Source: an uncultured Mycoplasmatota bacterium (lineage in GTDB: Bacteria; Bacillota_I; Bacilli_A; RF39; UBA660). Taken from it: DNA of 35,182 bases. Below, in pieces: positions 25,651 through 33,463 of the stretch (positions are counted from its first letter, which is position 1; each line of letters starts with the position of its first letter). Position numbers and translations under genes: made by a program. The DNA lies in NCBI GenBank assembly GCA_948466735.1, contig CAOKBR010000008.1:1-35182 (forward strand). Reading direction: 5' to 3'. Under the pieces are notes generated by a model. It saw only the letters and a list, made by a program, of their open reading frames with translations, did no database searches and was not told where the DNA came from.

Positions 25651-26350
25651 AATTAGAACAATTTTCTCTAAAGGCTAAAGGTACTTTATAAGTTGTTGTT
25701 TTTCCATTAAGATAAGCATGAATTAATAAATACAAGTTAGCATTCGATAAATTTTTACACTGGGCACTATAATCATCAACATGAAACGTCACTTGATCAA
25801 CATATTTTGGTAAAGTCGTCTTTTCCTCGCTACTTTCACAACTTTTAATTTTTGTTTCTATATTTCCACTAGATTCATATAAACTGCATTCAATCTTATC
25901 ATATACTGTATCATCTTCATTTCCACAGTAGTTAATATTGGATATATAAATTGAAGTTTTATTTTTATCGTATGCAGCACTTCCTGTAATATTGAATTCA
26001 TCACACATAGCTGTTAAAGTTTTAAACTCAAAGCCTTTATCATTTTGTAAATGATTTACTATCCCCACTATACCAATGACGAATATAATTAGGAAACAAC
26101 TGGCTAAAACATACCATTTTTTAGAAATCATCTTTTTTTTACTTGGTGTTCCTACTAAAACTTCTTGAATATCTAGGGAATAATCTTGACAAAGTTTTTG
26201 AATAATCGTAATATCGGGAATATTTTTTCCATTTTCCCATTTAGATACAGCTTGATAGGTTACTCCTAAATGTTTTGCTAAATCCTGTTGGGTCAAGTGA
26301 TTCTTTAAACGTATTTCTTTTATCCATTTAGCAATTTTTTCTTGATTCAC
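25649..26350 (-). CDS. XRE-family regulator with membrane anchor and extracytoplasmic domain
   Basis: A 233-residue protein. Residues about 10-64 are an XRE/Cro helix-turn-helix (LTQQDLAKHLGVTYQAVSKWE), residues about 79-98 a single membrane helix, and residues 100-233 an extracytoplasmic domain. That domain has six cysteines (C116, C142, C155, C171, C198, C231), an even number that would allow three disulfides. The design suggests a one-component transmembrane sensor; its ligand and targets are unknown. The start is GTG with AGGTGAT upstream. It is the last gene after the M23 hydrolase and ends in a strong terminator. A disulfide-exchange protein is encoded just downstream, which may be coincidence. 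Confidence 0.8.
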   Translation of the reverse strand: MNQEKIAKWIKEIRLKNHLTQQDLAKHLGVTYQAVSKWENGKNIPDITIIQKLCQDYSLDIQEVLVGTPSKKKMISKKWYVLASCFLIIFVIGIVGIVNHLQNDKGFEFKTLTAMCDEFNITGSAAYDKNKTSIYISNINYCGNEDDTVYDKIECSLYESSGNIETKIKSCESSEEKTTLPKYVDQVTFHVDDYSAQCKNLSNANLYLLIHAYLNGKTTTYKVPLAFRENCSN

Positions 26351-26368
26351 GGCTAATCACCTATTTTT

Positions 26369-27556
26369 TTAACGTGATGACCACGAATCAGGGAAATAAA
26401 TAAATTCCCTTGCCCCTTTAAACCCTTGTTGATATAATTTCATCTGATATGCCGCATAATTATTCCATGTATTACAATTTGGATCATACGCATTATATAA
26501 CCGACAATCGGCTACTTCTAAGTGTAAATGAGGTCCTGTTGCCCATCCTGTATCACCCATATAACCTAAGTAATCATCAGTTGTTACTACTCTACCAACA
26601 TAAATATTTGGTGCATAACTACTTAAATGAGCATAAAGTGATGTATAATATTTTCCATTATAATAATGTTCTACTGCAACAACTAATGCACCATAATAAT
26701 CAGTATATTTAGCACTAACAACACCATCCGCAATCGGATAAATTCTAGTATTATAAGGATTACTATTTGACAAATCTATTCCTTGATGAAGTGTTCCCCA
26801 GCGCCACTCATATTCACTAGTTACATATCCAAAACTAATAGGAATTCTAAATCCTGCAGCACTTACGTTTTTAGCACAATCAACACCAATTACATCATTT
26901 GGCTGGCATCCTGCATTAATATATCGAGTAACGATATCCTGATAAATCTTTACTTGTTGCTCACTAGATACAGCTGATTCACTTAACGCAATATTTTCTT
27001 GTCCAATGCTTTTCATTTTACTATTTAAATCGTTTTGTTTAGAAGTTAACTCTTTTTCTCGAACATGAATTTCTTCTTCCCTTTCAATATTCGCCTGAAT
27101 TAATCCCTCTAATTCTTTTACCATTTTAGCGTTATAATCCGTTAATTGCTCTACTACTGCCATACGATAAATAAAATCACTCATCGTATCTGCTTGAAGG
27201 GCATATTCTAAATAGATATTTTCACCATTAGCAATTTGCAAATATTGAAGTAATTCTTTTGTTTCCCAAGACTTTTGACGGATTTCTTCGTTATACTTCG
27301 CTACTTCTTCTTTCATTTTTTCAATTTCTAAGGTTAAGGCTTTCATTTCACTTTTAATTGTTTCAATTTGTTGTTCAATTTTCTTTATTTCTTGTTGATT
27401 TTTATTAATCGCATCTTTAGCATTATTGACTTCATTAATATAAGCATTTAACTTATCTTGATAATCTTTTAAGGTTTCTGCTTTTGCTTCAAAAGGAAGA
27501 ATAAAAACACTTAAAGCAAGAACGAAAGCGTAGCATAGATTAATTTTTTTCTTCAT
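26369..27556 (-). CDS. Coiled-coil M23 peptidoglycan hydrolase (PcsB/EnvC-like)
   Basis: A 395-residue exported protein. The signal peptide ends at about AKA26. Residues about 28-205 are a long coiled coil. The C-terminal LytM/M23 domain has the zinc ligands H257 and D261 (HQGID) and H345 in GPHLHLE, with H310 in LYAHL as catalytic partner; all are present, so it is predicted active. Its place directly after ftsE-ftsX matches the PcsB and EnvC systems, in which FtsEX uses ATP to activate a coiled-coil hydrolase or activator at the septum. Because the metal site is intact it would cleave wall peptides itself. An AAGGTG site precedes the ATG. Confidence 0.88.
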   Translation of the reverse strand: MKKKINLCYAFVLALSVFILPFEAKAETLKDYQDKLNAYINEVNNAKDAINKNQQEIKKIEQQIETIKSEMKALTLEIEKMKEEVAKYNEEIRQKSWETKELLQYLQIANGENIYLEYALQADTMSDFIYRMAVVEQLTDYNAKMVKELEGLIQANIEREEEIHVREKELTSKQNDLNSKMKSIGQENIALSESAVSSEQQVKIYQDIVTRYINAGCQPNDVIGVDCAKNVSAAGFRIPISFGYVTSEYEWRWGTLHQGIDLSNSNPYNTRIYPIADGVVSAKYTDYYGALVVAVEHYYNGKYYTSLYAHLSSYAPNIYVGRVVTTDDYLGYMGDTGWATGPHLHLEVADCRLYNAYDPNCNTWNNYAAYQMKLYQQGFKGAREFIYFPDSWSSR

Positions 27557-27566
27557 TTTACACCTT

Positions 27567-28466
27567 CTATATTTTTAAATATTTTTTAACGGCAGAAGCA
27601 CTACCAATCATACCAACTAGCATTCCAATGACTAAGACAATCGCACTAGCATAATACATAAATGGTTCTGGCGTTACTAATTGGATTACTTTAAAATATA
27701 AATATCCATCAAAATGATGATAAAATTTTAAATACCCAAAGGTGATGATAAAAATTGGAATAATGGAACCTAATGCTCCTAATACCATACCTTCAATAAT
27801 AAATGGCATTTTTATATTAATATTACTTGCTCCTACTAAACGCATAATTGATATTTCTCTTTTTCTTGAGAAAATCGTTAATTTAATGGTATTCATAATA
27901 AGGAAAACTGTAACAATTGTTAAAGCAATTACTATTCCATAGGTAACTTTTTCAACTGAGCCAAAGGCAGTAGCCATTTGTCCTACCCATTCTTCCCCAT
28001 ATTTAATTGCTTTAATCCCATCAAATGTTCTAAGTTCTTTTACCGTGTCATCAATGTAATTGATATCTTTCACTTTAATTCTAAAATTATTAAGTAGTGG
28101 CGTATCTCCTTCTTTCCAACTATTTACAACACCATCTAGTATTTCACTAGAAGATTGAAACTCTTTTGTTGCTTCTTCTTTAGTTTGGAAATAATAGCTA
28201 GCTAGATTATCCAATTTTTTAATTTTCTCATCTAAATCTTTAATGACCTCGTCTGTGACATCTTCTTCCAAAAACACATTAATTGTGACCGTTCGCTCTA
28301 ATTCTTTAGTGAAATTCTTTACGTTAACTGACGCTACTAATGCTACAGCAACGATGATTAGTGTTACCGAAATACAAGAAATGGAAGCTAATGATAAACT
28401 AAAATTACGAAAAACACTTTTAAACGCATCGCGAACATTGCGAGCAAACATTCTAAATATTTTCAT
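27567..28466 (-). CDS. ftsX: FtsX, cell-division ABC transporter permease
   Basis: Four-helix membrane partner of FtsE. The first helix is at about 22-45, followed by an extracytoplasmic loop of about 120 residues that would hold the hydrolase coiled coil. Three C-terminal helices follow, with the FtsX/MacB motif SRKREISIMRLVGAS between them. The frame starts at 28487, but AAAGGA is best spaced from the ATG at 28466 (MKIFRMFARNVRDA); the ATG at 28472 is a close alternative. The 5' end overlaps ftsE. FtsEX does not transport a substrate; it transmits ATP-driven movement to wall hydrolases. Confidence 0.94.
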   Translation of the reverse strand: MKIFRMFARNVRDAFKSVFRNFSLSLASISCISVTLIIVAVALVASVNVKNFTKELERTVTINVFLEEDVTDEVIKDLDEKIKKLDNLASYYFQTKEEATKEFQSSSEILDGVVNSWKEGDTPLLNNFRIKVKDINYIDDTVKELRTFDGIKAIKYGEEWVGQMATAFGSVEKVTYGIVIALTIVTVFLIMNTIKLTIFSRKREISIMRLVGASNINIKMPFIIEGMVLGALGSIIPIFIITFGYLKFYHHFDGYLYFKVIQLVTPEPFMYYASAIVLVIGMLVGMIGSASAVKKYLKI

Positions 28467-29151
28467 TATCATAGGTTCCTTTCTCATAATCTTTAGCTAA
28501 ATGTCCATCTTTTAATACGATGACCCTCTTTTGCATTTGATTGACAATGTCACGATCATGAGTCGCCATAATGATTGTGGTACTACAAGTTTTATTGATA
28601 TCCTCTAATACTTTTACAATTTCCATACTGCGCTCAGGATCTAAGTTTCCCGTTGGTTCATCACAAATTAATAACTTTGGCTCATTAACTATCGCTCTAG
28701 CAATAGCAACACGTTGTTGTTCTCCACCTGATAATTGATCAGGATAATTGTGAATTTTCGCTTTTAGGCCAACGAGTTCTATCGCTCTTAACGTTTTTGT
28801 TCTAATCTCATCTTTCTTAGCACCAATTGCTTCCATGGCAAAACTTACATTTTCATATACGTTTAACTTTGGTAGCAAACGATAATCTTGAAAGACAATT
28901 CCTAGTTTTCGTCTTAATTTATATACTTTTTTATTTCTTAATTTCGCTACATTAATGCCACCTACGATAATTTCTCCTGCTGTAGGTTTTTCTTCTCGAT
29001 ACAACATTTTAATTAAAGTACTTTTTCCACTTCCTGAACCACCGATTAAAAAAACAAAATCTCCTTTAGCAATTTTTAAATTTAAATCATAAATAGCGGT
29101 AACACCATTTTTATATTGCTTTTTCACGTTTTTCATGCGAATTAAATCCAT
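28453..29151 (-). CDS. ftsE: FtsE, cell-division ATP-binding protein
   Basis: A 232-residue ABC ATPase with all motifs: Walker A GGSGSGKST (about 37-45), Q-loop FQDYRLLP, signature LSGGEQQR, Walker B LLICDEPTGNLD and the switch histidine in ATHD. The FQDYRLLP Q-loop is typical of FtsE. It pairs with the overlapping ftsX. AGAGGTGG precedes the ATG. The unit prfB, yitT, yitT, ftsE, ftsX, hydrolase is a variant of the common Bacillota order prfB-ftsE-ftsX with two genes inserted. Confidence 0.96.
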   Translation of the reverse strand: MDLIRMKNVKKQYKNGVTAIYDLNLKIAKGDFVFLIGGSGSGKSTLIKMLYREEKPTAGEIIVGGINVAKLRNKKVYKLRRKLGIVFQDYRLLPKLNVYENVSFAMEAIGAKKDEIRTKTLRAIELVGLKAKIHNYPDQLSGGEQQRVAIARAIVNEPKLLICDEPTGNLDPERSMEIVKVLEDINKTCSTTIIMATHDRDIVNQMQKRVIVLKDGHLAKDYEKGTYDNENI

Positions 29152-29194
29152 TTTACCACCTCTTTTACTTTCACTATATCATTATAACACAATT

Positions 29195-30067
29195 TTAACA
29201 ATTTGTCGTTTTTTGTTTATAAGATACTTCATAAGAGTCTGTTACCACAAAGAAAGCATCTTTATCAATTATCCTAATTGCTTCTGTTACTTTAAAATAA
29301 TCTCTAGTTGGAACAACACACATAAACACATGATTTTTTTTCTTTTTAAAGCCTCCTGTTACTTGAAATATCGTAAATTTTCTTCCTAAAACTTGCATTA
29401 AAAAGTTTTCTACTTTCTCTTCTTCGCTTGTAATTACATAAAAGGTTTTATTTTTGCCAATACCTAGTAAGACTCTATCGACCATTAGACTATTAATATA
29501 TAAGATAATAATCGCATACATCACATTTGTCCATCCAAAATAGATTCCACCAACTAACATGACTAATCCATTCAAGACAAAATTACTTTTACTAATTGAT
29601 ATTCTAAAATATTGATAAAGAATTTGACTGATAATCGCTAAACCGCCGTTTGTAAATCCTGTTTTAAAAATAATTCCATTAGCAATCCCACCTATGACTC
29701 CAACGATAATAGAAATTAAAACTAAATCTGTCATATCAAACTTTATTACACTACCAATGGGAGCGGTTAAGTCAATAAATAAAGGATAAATAAAGGTAGC
29801 CAAAACTGATCCTGATGTTTTTTCAACACCAAGAAAGAAGAAACTAAATAATAATAGAATTAACGATACCCAAAAGACCACTAGCGAAGGCTTAAAACCA
29901 AAGGCATAATCTAAAATAATGGATAACCCTGGAGTTCCTCCTGATACAATTTTACTAGGAAGTAAAAATAAGTTGAATAATATGGCCGAAATTAATAAGG
30001 CAATCGTTAATAAAACAAATCTTTTCATTAAGTGTTTTTTCTTTATTTTATCAATTACCTTTTTCAT
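29195..30067 (-). CDS. YitT family membrane protein (second copy)
   Basis: A 290-residue protein with an N-terminal five- or six-helix DUF161/YitT membrane domain and a soluble C-terminal DUF2179 domain of about 80 residues. The latter includes FYVITSEEEKVENFL and VTDSYEV. The membrane domain has the family's glycine-rich GGTPGLSIIL and KTGFTNGGL loops. Family function is not established; roles in transport or envelope homeostasis have been proposed. It overlaps the upstream paralogue by one base (TAATG), and the two are clearly related along their length, so they arose by tandem duplication. An extended basic N-terminus (KKKHLMKR) precedes the first helix. Confidence 0.88.
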   Translation of the reverse strand: MKKVIDKIKKKHLMKRFVLLTIALLISAILFNLFLLPSKIVSGGTPGLSIILDYAFGFKPSLVVFWVSLILLLFSFFFLGVEKTSGSVLATFIYPLFIDLTAPIGSVIKFDMTDLVLISIIVGVIGGIANGIIFKTGFTNGGLAIISQILYQYFRISISKSNFVLNGLVMLVGGIYFGWTNVMYAIIILYINSLMVDRVLLGIGKNKTFYVITSEEEKVENFLMQVLGRKFTIFQVTGGFKKKKNHVFMCVVPTRDYFKVTEAIRIIDKDAFFVVTDSYEVSYKQKTTNC

Positions 30068-30951
30068 TACTCTCCTCCAAAGACTTCATAGGCATCGGTT
30101 ACAACAAAAAAGGCTTTATCATCAATCTCGTGAATTCCCTCTTTTAATTTAAAATATTCTTTCGTTGGTACAACACACATTAATACATTTTGCTTTTCCT
30201 TAGAAAAACCTCCTTTAGCATTAAAAATCGTTACTCCATGATTTAATACTTCTAAAATAAATTGCTCAACCTTTTTCTCTTCGCTAGTAATAATGTAGAA
30301 AGCCTTACTATCAGATATTCCTAAAATTACTTTATCAATCATAATGCTAATGATATATAAAACAATAATTCCATACATACATTTTGTAACACCAAAAAGG
30401 AAAATTCCACATAAGACAATTGTACCATCAATAATTAATACAGCTTTTCCTAGACTAATTTTAATATACTTAGCTACTATTTGATTTAAAATGTCTGTTC
30501 CTCCTGTAGTAAAACCTGATTTAAAGATCATACCACTACCAATCCCTGTAATTACTCCACCAAAAATCGCACTTAGTAATAGTTGGGAATTATCAATATC
30601 AATGTATACATGAATATTTTGAGTTACATGAACAAATAAAGGAAATAGAATAGAACCAATAATAGAGCAAATAGTTTTTTCTTTTCCTAAAAAGATATAG
30701 CTAACGCCAAGTAATACAATGGAACCAAAGAAGATAAAGGTAGATGGTTGCATTCCGATTAAACGCTTTACAATAATAGATATACCACTTAACCCACCAG
30801 CAACTAAGGAGTTAGGTTCTAGAAAGAGATTAAAAGCTAGAGCCATAAGAAATACACCAAGCACAAATTGAATATATCGGCTTAATTTTGATTTTTGATA
30901 AATCTTTTTAATGATTTCCACTGGATTGTCTTCACTTTTTAATAAATCCAT
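30067..30951 (-). CDS. YitT family membrane protein (first copy)
   Basis: A 294-residue paralogue of the next gene. Its membrane part has GGLSGISII and KSGFTTGGTDIL loops, and its C-terminal DUF2179 domain contains FYIITSEEKKVEQFI and VTDAYEV. Its ATG follows the prfB stop immediately, with the ribosome site GGAGGTAA formed by the last prfB codons, so translation is coupled to RF2 synthesis. Together the two copies might form a heteromer; that is inference. Confidence 0.88.
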   Translation of the reverse strand: MDLLKSEDNPVEIIKKIYQKSKLSRYIQFVLGVFLMALAFNLFLEPNSLVAGGLSGISIIVKRLIGMQPSTFIFFGSIVLLGVSYIFLGKEKTICSIIGSILFPLFVHVTQNIHVYIDIDNSQLLLSAIFGGVITGIGSGMIFKSGFTTGGTDILNQIVAKYIKISLGKAVLIIDGTIVLCGIFLFGVTKCMYGIIVLYIISIMIDKVILGISDSKAFYIITSEEKKVEQFILEVLNHGVTIFNAKGGFSKEKQNVLMCVVPTKEYFKLKEGIHEIDDKAFFVVTDAYEVFGGE

Positions 30952-32050
30952 CTAATTACCTCCTTTTAAGTAACCCTCAATAAATAAGTCAATCTCCCCA
31001 TCTAGTACTTTTAAAACATTACTTGTTTCGATATTACTGCGATGATCTTTTACTAGGGAATATGGATGCATCACATAGCTTCTAATTTGAGAGCCAAACT
31101 CGATATTTTGATGTTGTCCTTTAACAGAGTTTAATTTTTCATTTTGTTTTTCCATTTCTAATAGATAAAGTTTATTTTTTAAAATCCGCATAGCCATTTC
31201 TCTATTTTGAATTTGACTTCGCTCATTTTGACAAGTAACAACAATTTTCGTTGGTAAATGAGTAATACGAACGGCACTATCTGTAGTATTTACATGTTGT
31301 CCTCCAGCACCTGATGAGCGATATACATCTATTTTCAAGTCTGACTCTTGAATATTTACTTCAATATCTTTATCAAATTCTGGCGTAATATCAATGGATG
31401 CAAAAGAGGTATGGCGTTTGTTATTAGCATCAAATGGAGATAATCTAACAAGACGATGGACACCTTTTTCTCCTTTTAAGTAGCCGTAAGCATAAGTTCC
31501 TTGCACCCTAATAGAAACACTTTTAATTCCTGCTTCCTCACCGTCTAGATATTCAAGCAATTCTACTTTAAAATGATGTTTTTCACACCAACGCAAATAC
31601 ATTCGATATAACATTAATGCCCAATCACAAGCTTCTGTTCCCCCAGCTCCTGCATGAACTTCTAAAATGCAATTTTTAGCATCATATGGATCTGAAAGTA
31701 ATAAAAGTACTCTTGCTTCCTGTAACGATTTTTCTAATTCCTCCTTCTTTTTTAAAAACTGATTTTTTAACTCTTCATCTAATTCCATTATTAATAAATC
31801 TAATAAGGTATTCATCTCTTCGCTAAGAGCTCTTAAATGATGAATAATGCCAACTGTTTCTTTTAATGCATTTAATTTTTTAATCACATCTTCTGCTTGC
31901 TTAGCGTCAGTCCAAAAATTTTCTTCATGTGTTTTTTGTTCTAATTGACTTATTTTTTGATTTAGTGTATCTCCGTCAAAGAGACCTCCATAGTTCATCT
32001 ATTTCTTTTGCTTGTTTTTCTAACAAACGTTTTTCTTCGTTTAATTCCAT
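30952..32050 (-). CDS. prfB: Peptide chain release factor 2, with programmed +1 frameshift
   Basis: RF2 terminates translation at UGA and UAA. The gene is read in two frames: 24 codons from the ATG at 32050 (AGAGG site upstream), then an in-frame TGA at 31978-31976. A +1 slip at CTT-TGA-C moves to GAC and continues for 341 codons, giving 365 residues, the same length as E. coli RF2. The stop-codon recognition tripeptide SPF falls at residues 204-206 and the catalytic GGQ at 249-251 (GAGGQHVN). A GGAGG upstream of the slip acts as the internal ribosome signal. Low RF2 lets ribosomes slip and make more RF2. An ATG at 31998 inside the second frame is not the true start. Confidence 0.96.
31975..31991 (-). 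promoter_or_regulatory. RF2 autoregulatory +1 recoding site
   Basis: Minus-strand TGGAGG-TCT-CTT-TGA-C: a Shine-Dalgarno-like GGAGG, the slippery CTT, the UGA recognised by RF2 itself and the following C that makes the stop leaky. This is the classic prfB recoding arrangement. Confidence 0.93.
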
Positions 32051-32083
32051 TCTTTAACCTCTTTTCTTATCATTATGACTTTT

Positions 32084-32112
32084 ATTATACATGAATTAAG
32101 TCAATCAATCAA
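32084..32112 (-). promoter_or_regulatory. Promoter of the prfB-yitT-ftsEX operon
   Basis: Minus-strand -35 TTGATT (32107-32112), 17-base spacer and perfect -10 TATAAT (32084-32089). The predicted start is about 27 bases before the prfB ATG. Confidence 0.7.
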
Positions 32113-32208
32113 ATCTTTCTTATCACTTCCTTCTCAATATTATTATAAATGGCAATTAACATAATTACAGTAATTCTTTTATGGTAATTTATACCAAATT
32201 AATTCAAA

Positions 32209-32232
32209 CAAAAAACGGATTTCTCCGCTTTT
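32209..32232 (-). terminator. Terminator of the lipoprotein gene at 32234
   Basis: Minus-strand 9-bp stem with one wobble (AAAAGCGGA / TCCGTTTT), a GAAA tetraloop, and a T-run. It begins right after the stop codon. Confidence 0.9.
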
Positions 32233-32233
32233 C

Positions 32234-32710
32234 TTACTTGTTACAAGTAGCACCTTGTGATTCATACATAGAAGTAATTCCAGTTAAAGTAATTCTATTT
32301 TTTGAATCAACATAATTTTTCATCGTTGGTTCATCTTTGATTAATTGTTCTAAGTCTAATTTACTATAATCAATTGTAGTTTCAGATTTTACTTCTTTGT
32401 CTGTCTTAGTAACATTAAAAGTATAACCACCATATGCTTTGTTCATTGTATCATAAGTGGTATCTAATGTTTGCTTAAATGATTCTAGAATTTCATCATC
32501 TTCAGAAGTTACTTTTTCTACTGTTTCTACTTTATCTACTGCCTTTCCTGTGTAATATACTTTGTAAGTAGATGATAATTCATATCCATTTGTAACATCC
32601 TTACGTTCTAATGTACAAGTCATTGTTTTTTGTTCTTCACTTGCACCACATCCAGTTACTAGGCCTAACACACATACTGCTGCTATACCCATTCCTAATA
32701 TTTTTTTCAT
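32234..32710 (-). CDS. Putative lipoprotein, YehR/DUF1307-like
   Basis: A 158-residue secreted protein. The signal sequence MKKILGMGIAAVCVLGLVTGC has a perfect lipobox (VTGC), so the cysteine at about residue 21 should be lipidated. The mature part has the alternating pattern of small DUF1307/YehR-like lipoproteins, including VDKVETVEKVTSEDD and IDYSKLDLEQL; this assignment is tentative. Two further cysteines (in TMTCTLE and the C-terminal ATCNK) could pair. The ATG at 32710 has an AGGAGG site, so the upstream ATG at 32734 is not used. It is monocistronic, with its own promoter and terminator. Confidence 0.75.
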   Translation of the reverse strand: MKKILGMGIAAVCVLGLVTGCGASEEQKTMTCTLERKDVTNGYELSSTYKVYYTGKAVDKVETVEKVTSEDDEILESFKQTLDTTYDTMNKAYGGYTFNVTKTDKEVKSETTIDYSKLDLEQLIKDEPTMKNYVDSKNRITLTGITSMYESQGATCNK

Positions 32711-32749
32711 ATTTCCTCCTAATAAATTAAACATCTCTGTTCAATACAT

Positions 32750-32778
32750 ATTATATAATAAGTTTTAAAAATATTCAA
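32750..32778 (-). promoter_or_regulatory. Promoter of the lipoprotein gene at 32234
   Basis: Minus-strand -35 TTGAAT (32773-32778), 17-base spacer, -10 TATAAT (32750-32755), 40 bases before the start codon. Confidence 0.7.
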
Positions 32779-32998
32779 TATATAGTTTTTTTCTCTTTTT
32801 TCTAATGTTCTACTAAATCCAGTATTTATAGTATTACTGGAATTATTGGTATTTCAAGAGAAAGTGGTTCTGAAGTATCCGATATTTATGGTATTTACAG
32901 TATTATGATTACTATAAATATTTTATCTAATGGGAACATCATGCTCATTTGTTCACTAAATCCTTTTTATGTACAAAATAATCATACCATTTTTTCCT

Positions 32999-33463
32999 TT
33001 ATGCTTCAACTCCTGCCTTACTCTCTTCGTTAATATTATCTGAAATTGCTTCGTAAATTTTAAGTTTCATTACCTCACTATCAAATGTACCATCAAAATA
33101 AGCTTCAAAGATTTCATGTAATAATTTTTTATTGATTTTTCCAGCAGCAACATGATAACTAATATTTTCCATATCTACTATAAATTTAGATGCTATTTTT
33201 AAATATCCGTTAAGTAATAAAAATTGAGTACATAAAGATAATGCTAATCTTTTGTTTCCATCAGCAAAACAATGGAATTGACAAGTACAAAAAAATAAAT
33301 GTGTTAATTTATCTATCATTGTTGGATAATAATCATCATTTTGAATATTTTGAAGAGCAGATTCTAATTGTCCAAAATGAATAGCATCGGTTATTCCTCC
33401 GCCACTAACTTCAATAGTAGTTTTATGAATAGATTTAGCCTGAGCACTCGTAATATAATACAT
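32999..33463 (-). CDS. doc: Doc-type Fic-fold toxin
   Basis: A 154-residue Fic-fold protein with the Doc-type active-site loop HCFADGNKR (H64, D68, N70, K71, R72). It lacks the second glycine and downstream arginine of classical AMPylating Fic proteins (GNGRxxR), as in Doc, which phosphorylates EF-Tu and halts translation. I did not find the usual inhibitory motif (S/TxxxE G/N) in the protein. Its ATG overlaps the stop of the helix-turn-helix gene (TAATG) with AAGGAG inside that gene, so the toxin is made only with its partner. That partner is far larger than the usual Phd antitoxin. Inferred function: toxin half of a toxin-antitoxin pair. Confidence 0.82.
   Translation of the reverse strand: MYYITSAQAKSIHKTTIEVSGGGITDAIHFGQLESALQNIQNDDYYPTMIDKLTHLFFCTCQFHCFADGNKRLALSLCTQFLLLNGYLKIASKFIVDMENISYHVAAGKINKKLLHEIFEAYFDGTFDSEVMKLKIYEAISDNINEESKAGVEA

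Noticed and set aside
30952-31998. prfB starting at the ATG at 31998
   Set aside because: This is the second frame only; the true start at 32050 and the recoding site give the full-length RF2.
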